Assembly: GCF_001559775.1 (NCBI RefSeq)
Contig: NZ_LOHX01000304.1
Location: 1 to 45,319 of the forward strand
Length of the DNA: 45,319 nucleotides
From: Streptobacillus felis
GTDB taxonomy: Bacteria; Fusobacteriota; Fusobacteriia; Fusobacteriales; Leptotrichiaceae
Direction of reading: 5' to 3'
Positions 7,017 to 16,624 of this stretch are shown here, piece by piece. Numbering within the stretch: the first letter of the stretch is position 1; the number at the start of each line of letters is the position of its first letter. Position numbers and translations under genes: made by a program. The notes beneath the pieces are model-generated. The model was not told where the DNA came from, did no database searches, and was given only the letters and a program-made list of their open reading frames with translations.

Positions 7017-8727
7017 AATGTTATGGGATAGAAGGTGGAGATTGTTACTTATATTTATTTTAAATATAGTAGTATTTCTATTTATAATCTTACCTTTGGA
7101 TTATTTAGGCTCTATTGTCGATGGTGTTAATAATAAGACTATGGGTGTAGATGAAATAAAATATAAGGTAATACTTATGTTAGTAATGGGTATAGCCTAC
7201 TATATCATACAAGGAGTGTATGAATATTTTACTTTTATAAGTTATGATGAGAGTTTGTTGGAAATTCAAAAGCAAATATTAGATAAGGTTTTAAAACAAA
7301 ATCCAGAAATTTTACAAAAAATAAGTGTTGGAGAAATAATGAGTAGACTTACTGGAGATGTAGAAGAATATATTTCACCTTTTTTATCTTGGGGAATATA
7401 CTGTTTTACTAAGGGTATTTTAGGTGTAATAATGATATTTATTTTTATATTGTTTAAGATAGATTTAGTCTTTGTTATACTAATTAATATACCTTATCTA
7501 ATTGCAACATATATTATTGTAGCTCAAAAAGAAAAATATGATAAGTTATATAAAGAAATGACTAATAACTTTGATGATGTGTCAGATAAAACTTTAGAAA
7601 GCATTAAGGGTGTAAGAATAGTTAGATCATATAATATGTTTTCAAAATTAAGAGAAGAGTTTAAAGAAAAAATATTAAAATATGCAAGTTCAAATTTACA
7701 GTACAATTTAAGAGGTATTTACTCTCACGGATTAAATATACTTGCAGTTGGATTTTCATATTTTGTTTTAATTATATATGGTTATTATCAATATAGTCGT
7801 GGTAACATTACTTTTGGAACTATAATTTCAGTATCACTTGTAATGTTTTTAATGCCATGGCCATATACAGTTTTTGCAAGCTTTTTCTTGTCTAAGTTTG
7901 ATTTAAATTTAGGTGTAAATAGGGTTAATGATATTCTTAATCTAGAAGATAGTAAATTAATAAATGAAAAAGGTAAGGATTTAAAATTTTCAGAAAAAAT
8001 AGAATTTAAGAATTTTGCTTTTTCATATGAAGGTAATAAAAATGTACTTAATAACATTAACCTAGTTATAAATAAAGGGGAAACTTTAGGTATAGTTGGA
8101 AAAACTGGTAGTGGAAAAACAACTTTTATAAAACAACTTTTAAGATTTTATGAAAGTACTAAAGGCATATATATAGATGGATTACCTATAGAAGAATATA
8201 AATTAAAATCACTAAGATCAAATATAGGATATTCACCTCAAGAATATTTCATTTTTTCTAAAACTATAAAAGAAAATGTTCTATTTAATAGAGAACTAGA
8301 AGATAAATTGGATTATGCATTAGAAGTTGCAGATTTAAATAAAGATATAGTAGGATTTAAAGATGGAATAGATACTCTAGTTGGAGAAAATGGAGTTTCA
8401 TTATCTGGAGGACAAAAACAAAGATTATCTATTGCAAGAGCTATAATTAATAATCCAGAAATATTAATATTTGATGATTCTTTATCAGCTCTAGATATTA
8501 AGACAGAGAAAAATATAATAAAAAGATTAAATGAAAATAGAAAAGGTAAAACTAATATCATAGTTTCTCATAGAATAAGTAGTGTAATAAATGCTGATAA
8601 TATAATAATACTTTCTGATGGTATTATTGAGGATATGGGAAAACATGAAGAACTATTACTTACTTCTAAATGGTATAGAGAACTTTATGAATACCAAAAT
8701 AAGAAGGAGGTAGAAGATGAAGAATAA
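7006..8727 (+). CDS. ABC exporter half-transporter, degenerate-site subunit
   Basis: A 573-residue fusion of a six-helix type IV membrane domain (to about residue 310) and an ATPase domain. Walker A is GKTGSGKTT (365-373), the signature is canonical LSGGQ (466-470), and the switch His is His522. Walker B reads IFDD (Asp490, Asp491): the catalytic glutamate is replaced by Asp. This is the hallmark of one subunit of heterodimeric exporters such as TM287/288 or BmrCD. GGGAG lies 7 nt before the ATG. The gene overlaps both neighbours by 11 bp, and its partner is the next gene. It probably exports a lipid, peptide or drug-like compound; the substrate is unknown. Confidence 0.92.
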   Translation: MINKMLWDRRWRLLLIFILNIVVFLFIILPLDYLGSIVDGVNNKTMGVDEIKYKVILMLVMGIAYYIIQGVYEYFTFISYDESLLEIQKQILDKVLKQNPEILQKISVGEIMSRLTGDVEEYISPFLSWGIYCFTKGILGVIMIFIFILFKIDLVFVILINIPYLIATYIIVAQKEKYDKLYKEMTNNFDDVSDKTLESIKGVRIVRSYNMFSKLREEFKEKILKYASSNLQYNLRGIYSHGLNILAVGFSYFVLIIYGYYQYSRGNITFGTIISVSLVMFLMPWPYTVFASFFLSKFDLNLGVNRVNDILNLEDSKLINEKGKDLKFSEKIEFKNFAFSYEGNKNVLNNINLVINKGETLGIVGKTGSGKTTFIKQLLRFYESTKGIYIDGLPIEEYKLKSLRSNIGYSPQEYFIFSKTIKENVLFNRELEDKLDYALEVADLNKDIVGFKDGIDTLVGENGVSLSGGQKQRLSIARAIINNPEILIFDDSLSALDIKTEKNIIKRLNENRKGKTNIIVSHRISSVINADNIIILSDGIIEDMGKHEELLLTSKWYRELYEYQNKKEVEDEE

Positions 8728-10441
8728 AAATTATTTATTTGATTTTTTTAAATTTACTATAAAAGCAAAAAAAGAATATGTTCTAGGAATAATTGCTCTT
8801 CTATTAGGTATGATATTTGAAGTTTCAGCAATAAAGTTAATTGCTAAGGCTTTTGATGAAAATAATAATAAATTAGAATTAAATAAAGCTTTTAATTTCG
8901 CTATAGGTATAGCAATAGTTTATATAATTTTTAAAATATTAGAAGCTATTTTACTTGTTTACAGAAAGAAAATGTTACAAATTGCAGCGAATATAGTCTA
9001 TACTAATGTTCAAATTTTAGTATATGATCATGTTCAAAATCTACCTATTAAATATTTTGATGATATGCCTGCAGGATCTGTTTTATCAAAAATAACATCT
9101 GATGTTAGATCTATTAAACATTTCTTTGCAGAAACACTTTTATCTACAGTAGTTGTATTGGCACAACTAGTAATAATTTATACTGTAATGCTATATATCA
9201 ATTGGAAGTTATCATTAATTTTATTAATATACCTTCCTATTATAGTTATTATACAAAAATATAATAAAAATCTTACATATGATTATGTAACTAATATGAG
9301 AAAAGATAATTCAAAATGTAATGGTATTGCAAATGAAATGATACAAAATTTAGAAATAGTTGCAGCATTTAATAACGAAAATGCTTTATTAGAGGATTGG
9401 GAAAAACCAGCAAAAAGTAGATATAGAAATGGTAAGTTTGTTACTTTATTAGAAGTATTCATAATGCATAATGCTTTTGATTTTTTAACAAGACTTATGC
9501 AACTTACAATAATATTTTACTTCATATATTCAACAACATATAATCTAAATTTAATTACTGCTGGAGATACTTTGGTATTTATTTTCTATATCTCTAATAT
9601 AGTAAATGGACTTACAAATTTAACTGCTAATTTATCTCTTTATTCTAAGGCAAGAGGATCTGCTAAAAACATTTCTGAGTTATTAGAATTAAATGTTGAA
9701 TCAAAAAAAGGATTGATAATTCCAGATGATATTTATGGGGATATTTCATTTGAAGACGTATGTTTTGCATATGAAGATGAAAAATATGTTTTAAAAGATA
9801 TAAATATAGATATAAAAGAAAACCAAACAGTTGCATTTGTTGGTCATACTGGTAGTGGGAAATCAACTATAATGAATCTCTTAGTTAAATTCTATGAAAA
9901 TCAAAAAGGTAAAATAAAAGTTTCTGGTATAGATATCAAAGATATAGATACTTATACTCTAAGGGATAATATTGCTATAGTTTTACAAGATTCCTTCTTG
10001 TTTGAAGGTACTATAGCTGAAAATATTTCAAGTGATATGGAAGTTTCTAGAAAATGTTTAGAAATGATAGGTGCAAAATACCTAATAGATGAAAGAGGAC
10101 TAGATGGTAAAGTTTTACAAGATGGAAGTAATTTCTCTACTGGAGAAAAACAATTAATATCTTTTGCAAGAGCTTTAGCTAAAGAACCTAAAATACTTAT
10201 ACTAGATGAGGCAACTGCAAATGTTGATAGTAAAACTGAACAAATTATACAACATGGTATAGAAGTTCTTAAGAAAAATAGGACAACATTAATAATTGCA
10301 CATAGATTATCAACTATAAGAAATGCTGATAATATAATAATATTATATAAGGGTGAAATAGTAGAAAGTGGAATACATAATGATTTAATCAAATTAAACG
10401 GTCTTTATGCTAAAATGCTTGAATTAAATAACTCAAAATAG
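8717..10441 (+). CDS. ABC exporter half-transporter, canonical-site subunit
   Basis: A 574-residue partner of the preceding gene with the same membrane-plus-ATPase layout. Walker A is GHTGSGKST (376-384), Walker B is normal (LDE, Glu498), and the switch His is His529. Here the signature motif is the degenerate one: FSTGE (473-477) in place of LSGGQ. Combined with the Asp-for-Glu change in its partner, both defects fall in the same composite nucleotide site, leaving one competent site (this Walker B with the partner's LSGGQ), as in known heterodimeric exporters. GGAGG is 6 nt before the ATG; the gene overlaps its partner by 11 bp, favouring equal synthesis. Confidence 0.92.
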   Translation: MKNKNYLFDFFKFTIKAKKEYVLGIIALLLGMIFEVSAIKLIAKAFDENNNKLELNKAFNFAIGIAIVYIIFKILEAILLVYRKKMLQIAANIVYTNVQILVYDHVQNLPIKYFDDMPAGSVLSKITSDVRSIKHFFAETLLSTVVVLAQLVIIYTVMLYINWKLSLILLIYLPIIVIIQKYNKNLTYDYVTNMRKDNSKCNGIANEMIQNLEIVAAFNNENALLEDWEKPAKSRYRNGKFVTLLEVFIMHNAFDFLTRLMQLTIIFYFIYSTTYNLNLITAGDTLVFIFYISNIVNGLTNLTANLSLYSKARGSAKNISELLELNVESKKGLIIPDDIYGDISFEDVCFAYEDEKYVLKDINIDIKENQTVAFVGHTGSGKSTIMNLLVKFYENQKGKIKVSGIDIKDIDTYTLRDNIAIVLQDSFLFEGTIAENISSDMEVSRKCLEMIGAKYLIDERGLDGKVLQDGSNFSTGEKQLISFARALAKEPKILILDEATANVDSKTEQIIQHGIEVLKKNRTTLIIAHRLSTIRNADNIIILYKGEIVESGIHNDLIKLNGLYAKMLELNNSK

Positions 10442-10449
10442 GAGGAAAT

Positions 10450-10905
10450 ATGGCTACATTCAAAGAATATTTAAGATTTACTGATGAAATGGAATATATG
10501 GATAAACAAATTAGACTTTTAGGTGAAGTAAATTTATCTGAGGATCAACAAGAAGAATTAGAAGAAGTTGATAAAGAAATTAATTTATTAGTTTTTGCAC
10601 ATCCTAAGTGTCCTGATTGTTCTATAGTTATAGCTGTTTTAGAGGCAATGAGAAGATTCATTCCTAGTATGAATGTTGACTATAGAAAAAGAAGTGAGGA
10701 TAAGGAATTACTACTTCAATATTCGCCAGAAGGTAAAATACCTACTCTATTTATAGTTGATGGTATAAAGGTTACTAGAATTTTTTCTGAATATCCAGAA
10801 AATTTAAAAGAATTAATACAAAATAGTGAAGAAGAAAAAGAAAAATTTCATAAAGGTATGTTTAATGAAGAAATATACAAACAAATTCTTGGTTATTTAA
10901 GATAG
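10450..10905 (+). CDS. Thioredoxin-like protein with CPDC active site
   Basis: A 151-residue cytoplasmic protein. After a helical N-terminal extension of about 45 residues comes a thioredoxin fold: strand LLVFAHP, then the redox motif CPDC (Cys54, Cys57), and the cis-proline loop KIPTLF (Pro98) opposite it. The last 40 residues are helical and charged. It resembles the thioredoxin-family proteins of low-GC bacteria that are distinct from classical thioredoxin (CGPC). The partner and substrate are unknown. It lies 8 nt after the ABC pair and 8 nt before polA, inside the operon. Confidence 0.8.
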   Translation: MATFKEYLRFTDEMEYMDKQIRLLGEVNLSEDQQEELEEVDKEINLLVFAHPKCPDCSIVIAVLEAMRRFIPSMNVDYRKRSEDKELLLQYSPEGKIPTLFIVDGIKVTRIFSEYPENLKELIQNSEEEKEKFHKGMFNEEIYKQILGYLR

Positions 10906-10913
10906 GAGTAGAA

Positions 10914-13499
10914 ATGAAGAAAATATTAGTATTAGATACTAGTGCGATTATGTATAGATCACATTTTGCTCTTATGAATTTTAGAAATTCAAATGGAGAA
11001 CCAGTGGGAGCTATATTAGGATTTATTAGACAATTAGAACTTGCATTAACATATTTTTCACCTGATTATATCATTGCAGCTAAAGATGTTAAAAGAGCAG
11101 AACTTAAAAGACGTGAAATATATTCAGAGTATAAGGAAAATAGAAGTGGTATGCCAGATGAATTAGTAGGACAACTTGATGCTATAGATGGTGTTTTAGA
11201 TGGCTATGGTATACCTATAATAAAAATACCTAGCTATGAAGCTGACGATGTAATTTCTTCAATTGCCAAAAAATATTCAAAAGACTTTGAAGTTGTAGTT
11301 CTTACAGGAGATAAGGATTTAGCACAATTAATTAATGAAAATACTTCTATAGCATTACTTGGAAAAAAAGAAGATAATGAGCCATATAAAATGGTTAAAA
11401 ATGATGAAGATGTAATAGAATATTTAGGGGTAAAATCAAACCAGATAAGGGATTTATTTGGCCTTATAGGTGATAGTAGTGATGGTATACCAGGTGTAGC
11501 AGGTATAGGGCCTAAAACAGGTGCTAAACTTATAGCTGAATATGATAATCTAGATAATATTTATGCAAATATAGATAATATTAAGGGTGCTGTACAAAAG
11601 AAACTTATAGCTTCTAAAGATATAGCATATATAAGTAGAGATTTAGCAACTGTATTTGATGATTTAGATTTAGATTTAAATATAGAAGATGCTAAAGTTA
11701 AAGAAAAAGACTTTGATAAATTATCTGAGATATATTTAAAATATGAGCTTAGAAAAGAATATGAAAAATTAATAGAGAATAAACCTAAAGAAGAACTTTT
11801 AATTAATGAAGTTAAATATGATAATCTTTCAGATTTTATTAATAAGTTAAATACATATAACTCAGAAGTTTCTATTTACCTAGGAGAAGAAGGTATAGCT
11901 TTCTATAATAATAAAGAGGTACATTATACTTTTAATTTAGATGAAGGTATAGATAATCTATTTGTTAAAAGTGTTAGTGTAAGAGATATAGATAGTGATT
12001 TAAAAGTATGTGTTTATTCAGCTAAGGAATGGAAGAGTTTAGGAGTAAACTTCACAAACTATTTTGATGTCTTGCTTGCAAGTTTTACATTGGGAACAGA
12101 TAGATCACAAAAAATTGAAACTATGGCATTTGATAAATTGGGTATATCTATAGAAGAATTAGATAAAAAGGTAATTAATAAATTAGAACCAAGCAAGCTA
12201 TATGAGTACAAAAAAAATAGGTTAATTAAAATTACTTACTCTTTATTTAAACTAAAAGATGTATTTGTAGATTTACTTGAAAAAGAAAATCAAGTTAATA
12301 TGTATAATGAAGAAAAAGACTTTACGGATGTTTTAATATATATGGAAAAACAAGGTATAGCTATAGATTCTAAATATTTTGAAAAATATAGTTTAGAATT
12401 AGAAGATAAGATAAAAGATATAGAGGAAAAAATATATGCAGAAAGTGGAGAAAGATTTAATATATCATCTCCTAAACAATTAGGTGAAATCCTTTTTGAA
12501 AAAATGGAAATAGAGGCTGTTAAAAAGAATAAAACAGGATATTCAACTGATGCTGAAGTATTAGAATTATTAAGAGATAGGGGAATAAAAATTGCAGAAT
12601 TAATACTAGAATATAGGGAGTTTGTTAAATTAAAATCTACATATGTGGAACCTCTTTTAAAATTAGAAACTAATGGAAGAATACATACAACATATAATCA
12701 GACAGGGACTGCAACAGGAAGACTTTCATCTAGTAATCCTAATTTACAAAATATACCTACTAGAACTGAAGAAGGTTCTAAAATAAGGGAAGGTTTTGTA
12801 GCTTCAAAGGGGATGAAGCTTTTATCATTTGATTATTCTCAAATAGAATTAAGAGTATTGGCAGAAATATCAAAAGATGAAAATTTAATAAATGCATATA
12901 AAAATAATTTGGATTTACATGAATTAACTGCAAGAAAATTATTCATGTTAAAAGATGATGAAGTTGTAAGTAAAGTACAAAGAAATATAGCAAAAGTAAT
13001 TAATTTCTCTGTTCTTTATGGAAAGACTTCTTTTGGTTTATCTAAGGAATTAAAAATTACAGTTCAAGATGCAAAATTATACATAGATACATATTTTAAG
13101 GAATATCCAAAAGTTAGAATATTACTTGATGATATTATTGAAAAAGCACAAAATGATGGATATGTAGAAACTTTATTTGGTACAAGAAGATATGTATATG
13201 ATATTAATTCATCTAATGTAAATGTTAAAGAACAAGCTAAAAGAATGGCTGTTAACACAGTGATACAAGGTACAGCAGCTAATATTATTAAAAAAGTAAT
13301 GAAAGAAATATTTGACAAGTTATGTAATGAAGATTTTAAAATGTTACTACAAGTACATGATGAATTAATTTTTGAAGTAAGGGAAGATTTAGACTATGCT
13401 GAAAAAATTAGAAATATTATGGAAAATACTATTAAATTTGAAAATGTAATATTAAAAGTTAATGGTAGTGAAGGTAATAATTGGGCTATTTTAAAATAA
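10914..13499 (+). CDS. polA: DNA polymerase I
   Basis: An 861-residue family A polymerase for Okazaki fragment processing and repair. The N-terminal 5' nuclease domain is intact (LDTSAIMYRSH, TGDKDLAQL, GDSSDGIPGVAGIGPKTGA). The polymerase domain has motif A FDYSQIELR (Asp640), motif B around RNIAKVINFSVLYG and motif C VHDE (His815-Asp816-Glu817). The central region, about residues 295-460, corresponds to the 3'-5' exonuclease domain but lacks the DxE pair of Exo I (it reads IYLGEEG) and a clear YxxxD of Exo III, so proofreading is probably lost, as in Bacillus PolA. GGAGT precedes the ATG. Confidence 0.96.
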   Translation: MKKILVLDTSAIMYRSHFALMNFRNSNGEPVGAILGFIRQLELALTYFSPDYIIAAKDVKRAELKRREIYSEYKENRSGMPDELVGQLDAIDGVLDGYGIPIIKIPSYEADDVISSIAKKYSKDFEVVVLTGDKDLAQLINENTSIALLGKKEDNEPYKMVKNDEDVIEYLGVKSNQIRDLFGLIGDSSDGIPGVAGIGPKTGAKLIAEYDNLDNIYANIDNIKGAVQKKLIASKDIAYISRDLATVFDDLDLDLNIEDAKVKEKDFDKLSEIYLKYELRKEYEKLIENKPKEELLINEVKYDNLSDFINKLNTYNSEVSIYLGEEGIAFYNNKEVHYTFNLDEGIDNLFVKSVSVRDIDSDLKVCVYSAKEWKSLGVNFTNYFDVLLASFTLGTDRSQKIETMAFDKLGISIEELDKKVINKLEPSKLYEYKKNRLIKITYSLFKLKDVFVDLLEKENQVNMYNEEKDFTDVLIYMEKQGIAIDSKYFEKYSLELEDKIKDIEEKIYAESGERFNISSPKQLGEILFEKMEIEAVKKNKTGYSTDAEVLELLRDRGIKIAELILEYREFVKLKSTYVEPLLKLETNGRIHTTYNQTGTATGRLSSSNPNLQNIPTRTEEGSKIREGFVASKGMKLLSFDYSQIELRVLAEISKDENLINAYKNNLDLHELTARKLFMLKDDEVVSKVQRNIAKVINFSVLYGKTSFGLSKELKITVQDAKLYIDTYFKEYPKVRILLDDIIEKAQNDGYVETLFGTRRYVYDINSSNVNVKEQAKRMAVNTVIQGTAANIIKKVMKEIFDKLCNEDFKMLLQVHDELIFEVREDLDYAEKIRNIMENTIKFENVILKVNGSEGNNWAILK

Positions 13500-13514
13500 A
13501 GAGTAGGAGAATTT

Positions 13515-14036
13515 ATGAATAAAAAAAATTTGGTAATAATAATAAGTGTTCTTATGTTAGTTCCGTTGTTTTTAAATTTATTTAATGATATATATCCAAG
13601 AATAGATATTATAATATACTCTGTATTAGTAGTATTACTTGGAATACTTAATATATCAAAACTTAATGTTTTAGAAAATAGTAATGTAGTTAGATTAAAT
13701 AACATAGACTATATTAGATATTTTGTTATAGTTTTATCCATTTTTTTAACCTTTTATTATTTGTTAGTATTTAAAACTTTAAATTTAAATGGATATATAT
13801 TATATATGTTATCTTTTGTAATAGATGGAGAAAACTATAGCTATAATAAAGACTTCTTTTATTACAAAAAATTAAAAATACTATTTAATGATATTAGTAG
13901 TGTTGGTGAAATTCAAAAAGGTATTATGGCTGAAAATTTTGTAGTTACTCTAAAAAATGGAAGAAAAGTAAAAATAGGATCATTTAATAGAGAAGATTTA
14001 GAAAAAATGAGAGAGATACTTAGAAAGAAAAGGTAA
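13515..14036 (+). CDS. Small membrane protein with a PH-like C-terminal domain
   Basis: Not recognised as a named protein. The 173 residues begin with two or three membrane helices (about 5-25, 32-50 and 62-82). The cytoplasmic rest reads as short strands ending in a helix (FNREDLEKMREILRKK), a pattern like the bacterial PH-like domains that follow membrane helices in small proteins of low-GC bacteria. That domain call is tentative. The 3' end is 4 nt before the HAD gene. Confidence 0.55.
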   Translation: MNKKNLVIIISVLMLVPLFLNLFNDIYPRIDIIIYSVLVVLLGILNISKLNVLENSNVVRLNNIDYIRYFVIVLSIFLTFYYLLVFKTLNLNGYILYMLSFVIDGENYSYNKDFFYYKKLKILFNDISSVGEIQKGIMAENFVVTLKNGRKVKIGSFNREDLEKMREILRKKR

Positions 14037-14040
14037 GAAA

Positions 14041-14700
14041 ATGAAGAAAAAATTAGTAATTTTTGATTTAGATGGTACATTATTAAATTCTATATATGCT
14101 ATAGCCAATGCAACAAATAAGGCACTTGAATATTTTGGACTTAAAACATATGATGCAATGGAATATAATAATTTTGTGGGTAATGGACTTAGAAAATTAG
14201 TAGAGATAATTATAGAAAAAGAAGGTCATGATAAAAGTGTAGATGAAATTATGGAAGTACTACTTGATATATACAATAAAGAATATGACTATAATCTTAA
14301 ACCTTATGAAGGTATAGAAAAGTTACTATATCATCTAACTATAAATGATATTAAATTTGCTGTAATTACAAATAAGGATCATGACTTAGCAGTTAAATCT
14401 TGTATGATAGATGAACTAAAACCTTATTCTTTCTGTAAAATCATAGGTGTAGATCCAGAAAAATTAGATGAAAGAAAACCATCTAATGTAAATGTATTAA
14501 GGTTAAGAGATGAATTTAAATTAAAAAATGAAGACATACTTTTTGTAGGTGATATGTTAGTTGATAGAGATACTGCAAAAAATTCTAATGTAGATTTTGT
14601 TTACTGTAATTGGGGATTTGGTAAGGTTAAAGGTGAGGTTGGAATAGATGAAAATACTAAGGTAGATACAGTAGATGAAATTATAGAGAAGTACCTATGA
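14041..14700 (+). CDS. HAD-family phosphatase, phosphoglycolate phosphatase-like
   Basis: A 219-residue haloacid-dehalogenase hydrolase. Motif I is FDLDGT with nucleophile Asp9 and acid/base Asp11; motif II is the Thr in VITN; the motif III Lys lies in RKPSN; motif IV is FVGDMLVDRDTA. The cap inserted after motif I (residues about 17-80) is the helical type of the Gph/PGP branch, with the family's FVGNGL sequence. It may act on phosphoglycolate or another small phosphate ester; the exact substrate is uncertain. Its last 4 bp (ATGA) overlap the HD gene. Confidence 0.85.
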   Translation: MKKKLVIFDLDGTLLNSIYAIANATNKALEYFGLKTYDAMEYNNFVGNGLRKLVEIIIEKEGHDKSVDEIMEVLLDIYNKEYDYNLKPYEGIEKLLYHLTINDIKFAVITNKDHDLAVKSCMIDELKPYSFCKIIGVDPEKLDERKPSNVNVLRLRDEFKLKNEDILFVGDMLVDRDTAKNSNVDFVYCNWGFGKVKGEVGIDENTKVDTVDEIIEKYL

Positions 14701-15101
14701 TAAGAAAGTTTTATGAATATTTTATTCAAAAAATAGATGAAGTTGAAATGAAAAATATTATATCAATTTTAAATGAAGTAGAGAGAAAAATATTTTTATC
14801 TCAATCTAAATATGATAAATTACATAGTTTAAATGTATATAAGGGAGTTTTAAAACTTGGCTTACCTAAAATATATTTGAAGCTTGCTTTGCTTCATGAT
14901 AATGGTAAAGATGGTGCTACATTTTTGACTAGAGTATTACATAAATTAGGTTTTAAAACAAAGTTGAGAGAGCATATGGAAATAGGAAGTGAAAGATTAT
15001 CTGTATTAGATGATGAACTTTCTAAATTGATTTTAATACACCATGATAAAGATGTAGATGAAAATATGAAAAAATTTCAAGGAGTAGATGATGCTAATTG
15101 A
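14697..15101 (+). CDS. HD-domain protein, putative phosphohydrolase
   Basis: A 134-residue protein carrying the metal ligands of the HD superfamily: a first His in KLHSLNV, the HD pair in LALLHDNGKDG, and further His residues in REHMEIG and LILIHHDKD. Such small HD proteins usually hydrolyse nucleotides or phosphate esters; the substrate here is unknown. Start by ATGA overlap with the HAD gene, suggesting coupled translation, and the 3' end overlaps rluD by 11 bp. Confidence 0.75.
   Translation: MIRKFYEYFIQKIDEVEMKNIISILNEVERKIFLSQSKYDKLHSLNVYKGVLKLGLPKIYLKLALLHDNGKDGATFLTRVLHKLGFKTKLREHMEIGSERLSVLDDELSKLILIHHDKDVDENMKKFQGVDDAN
15079..15084 (+). promoter_or_regulatory. Ribosome-binding site of rluD
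   Basis: AAGGAG lies 6 nt before the ATG at 15091 but only 3 nt before the ATG at 15088, which favours 15091 as the true start. Confidence 0.6.
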
Positions 15102-15987
15102 GGTAAAGGAAGATAATTTAGAGAGAATAGATGTATATTTATCTAGAATTCTTGATGAAACAAGAAGTAGGATACAGGAATTAATTAAAAGTGAAAATAT
15201 TCTAGTTAATGATAAAAAGACTAAAGCTTCATATAAGGTTAGTGCTGGAGATAATATTTTGGTAGAAATACCTGAAGTTAAAGAAGTAGATATTAAAGCA
15301 CAAAATATAGATATAGATATAGTTTATGAAGATGAATACTTAGCTATAATTAATAAATATGCTGGTATGGTAGTACATCCATCTAAGGGACATGAAGAAA
15401 ATACTTTGGTTAATGCAATTATGTTTAAAATAAAAGATTTATCAGGAATAAATGGAGATTTAAGACCTGGTATAGTTCATAGACTAGATAAAAATACTTC
15501 AGGTTTAATAATAATTGCAAAAGATGATAAGACTCATAATAGATTAACAGAGATGTTTAAAAATAAAGAAATAAAAAAAATATATTATGCCATAGTAAAG
15601 GGTAATATAAAGAAAAAAAGTGGTAGAATAGAAACTATGATAGGTAGAAATCCTAATGATAGGAAAAAAATGGCTGTAGTTGAAAGTGGTAAATTAGCTA
15701 TTACTAACTATGAAGTAGTGGATAGTAATGAAAAATATTCTTTAGTTAAAGTTAATTTAGAGACTGGTAGAACACATCAAATAAGGGTTCATTTATCACA
15801 TTTTTTCTTTCCTATTTTAGGTGATGATGTATATGGGAGAAAAGATGAATATGAAAGACAAATGCTACATGCATATTCACTAGAATTTATACATCCTATA
15901 ACTAATAAAGAAATTAAGGTTATAGGACAAATACATAAAGATTTTATAAATGCCTTAAATAGATGTGGTTTAGAATTTGAAAAGTGA
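15091..15987 (+). CDS. rluD: 23S rRNA pseudouridine synthase, RluD family
   Basis: A 298-residue pseudouridine synthase. The N-terminal S4 RNA-binding domain is visible in residues 1-65 (RIDVYLSRIL...IQELIKSENILVND). The catalytic motif is HRLDKNTSG with the nucleophile Asp133, followed by GRTHQIRVHL. RluD makes the pseudouridines of helix 69 in the large subunit; relatives of this size can have other targets (YlyB-like), so RluD is the best family name rather than a proven target. Two adjacent ATGs occur; spacing from AAGGAG favours the second. Confidence 0.9.
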   Translation: MLIEVKEDNLERIDVYLSRILDETRSRIQELIKSENILVNDKKTKASYKVSAGDNILVEIPEVKEVDIKAQNIDIDIVYEDEYLAIINKYAGMVVHPSKGHEENTLVNAIMFKIKDLSGINGDLRPGIVHRLDKNTSGLIIIAKDDKTHNRLTEMFKNKEIKKIYYAIVKGNIKKKSGRIETMIGRNPNDRKKMAVVESGKLAITNYEVVDSNEKYSLVKVNLETGRTHQIRVHLSHFFFPILGDDVYGRKDEYERQMLHAYSLEFIHPITNKEIKVIGQIHKDFINALNRCGLEFEK

Positions 15988-15994
15988 GGTTTTA

Positions 15995-16624
15995 ATGGGA
16001 AGAAAATTAACGAAAAATGAAGAAAAAAGAAAAGAAATATTTGATAAAAAATGTCAAGAAATGATAGATATGGGTTATGAAAAGAAGGAACTTATGTTAG
16101 ATATTAATGAGGTAAATTCTAGGGCTATAAAATTAATGATACCAACAGTATTGTTAATTTTGATTCCTTTTTATCTACTTAATAAAAATAATTCCGATCT
16201 ATTTGTATTAAATACAAAAATAATATATATGATTTTAATATATTTTCTATTAATAGTAATACATGAATTAATACATGGAATATTTTTTGCAATGTTTTCT
16301 AAAAATGGATTTAAAGACATAGCTTTTGGAGCAGTTTGGAAACATTTAACAGTATATTGTTCATGTATTTCACCTGTATTTTTAAAAGAATATGTAATAT
16401 CGGCTTTAATGCCTTTAGTAATATTAGGAATAATTCCTGCTATACATAGTTTTATTACAGGGAGTTTTTTAACTCTTTTTGTTGGGGTTACTATGGTAGT
16501 AGGTGCTTTTGGTGATATTTTAATAGTTGAAAATATTTTGAAAAATATAGATAAAGAAAAAGAAATATTAATATTAGACCATCCTACTGAAATAGGTAGT
16601 GTGGCTTTTGAAAGGAAGAAATAA
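15995..16624 (+). CDS. Membrane-embedded putative zinc protease (DUF3267-like)
   Basis: A 209-residue protein with a charged N-terminal 40 residues and four or five membrane helices. The second helix carries a zincin motif, HELIH (90-94), inside the membrane, followed by the HG..F pattern usual in DUF3267 'putative zincin peptidases'; a later FGDI near the fifth helix could supply a further ligand. This resembles small intramembrane metalloproteases; no substrate is known. I use the ATG at 15995 with GTGAGG 5 nt upstream rather than the TTG at 15977 inside rluD. Its stop codon overlaps the next start by one base (TAATG). Confidence 0.75.
   Translation: MGRKLTKNEEKRKEIFDKKCQEMIDMGYEKKELMLDINEVNSRAIKLMIPTVLLILIPFYLLNKNNSDLFVLNTKIIYMILIYFLLIVIHELIHGIFFAMFSKNGFKDIAFGAVWKHLTVYCSCISPVFLKEYVISALMPLVILGIIPAIHSFITGSFLTLFVGVTMVVGAFGDILIVENILKNIDKEKEILILDHPTEIGSVAFERKK

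Noticed and set aside
9952-10392. 146-codon - strand open frame
   Set aside because: Antisense shadow of the ATPase domain of the second ABC subunit, whose motifs are intact on the + strand.
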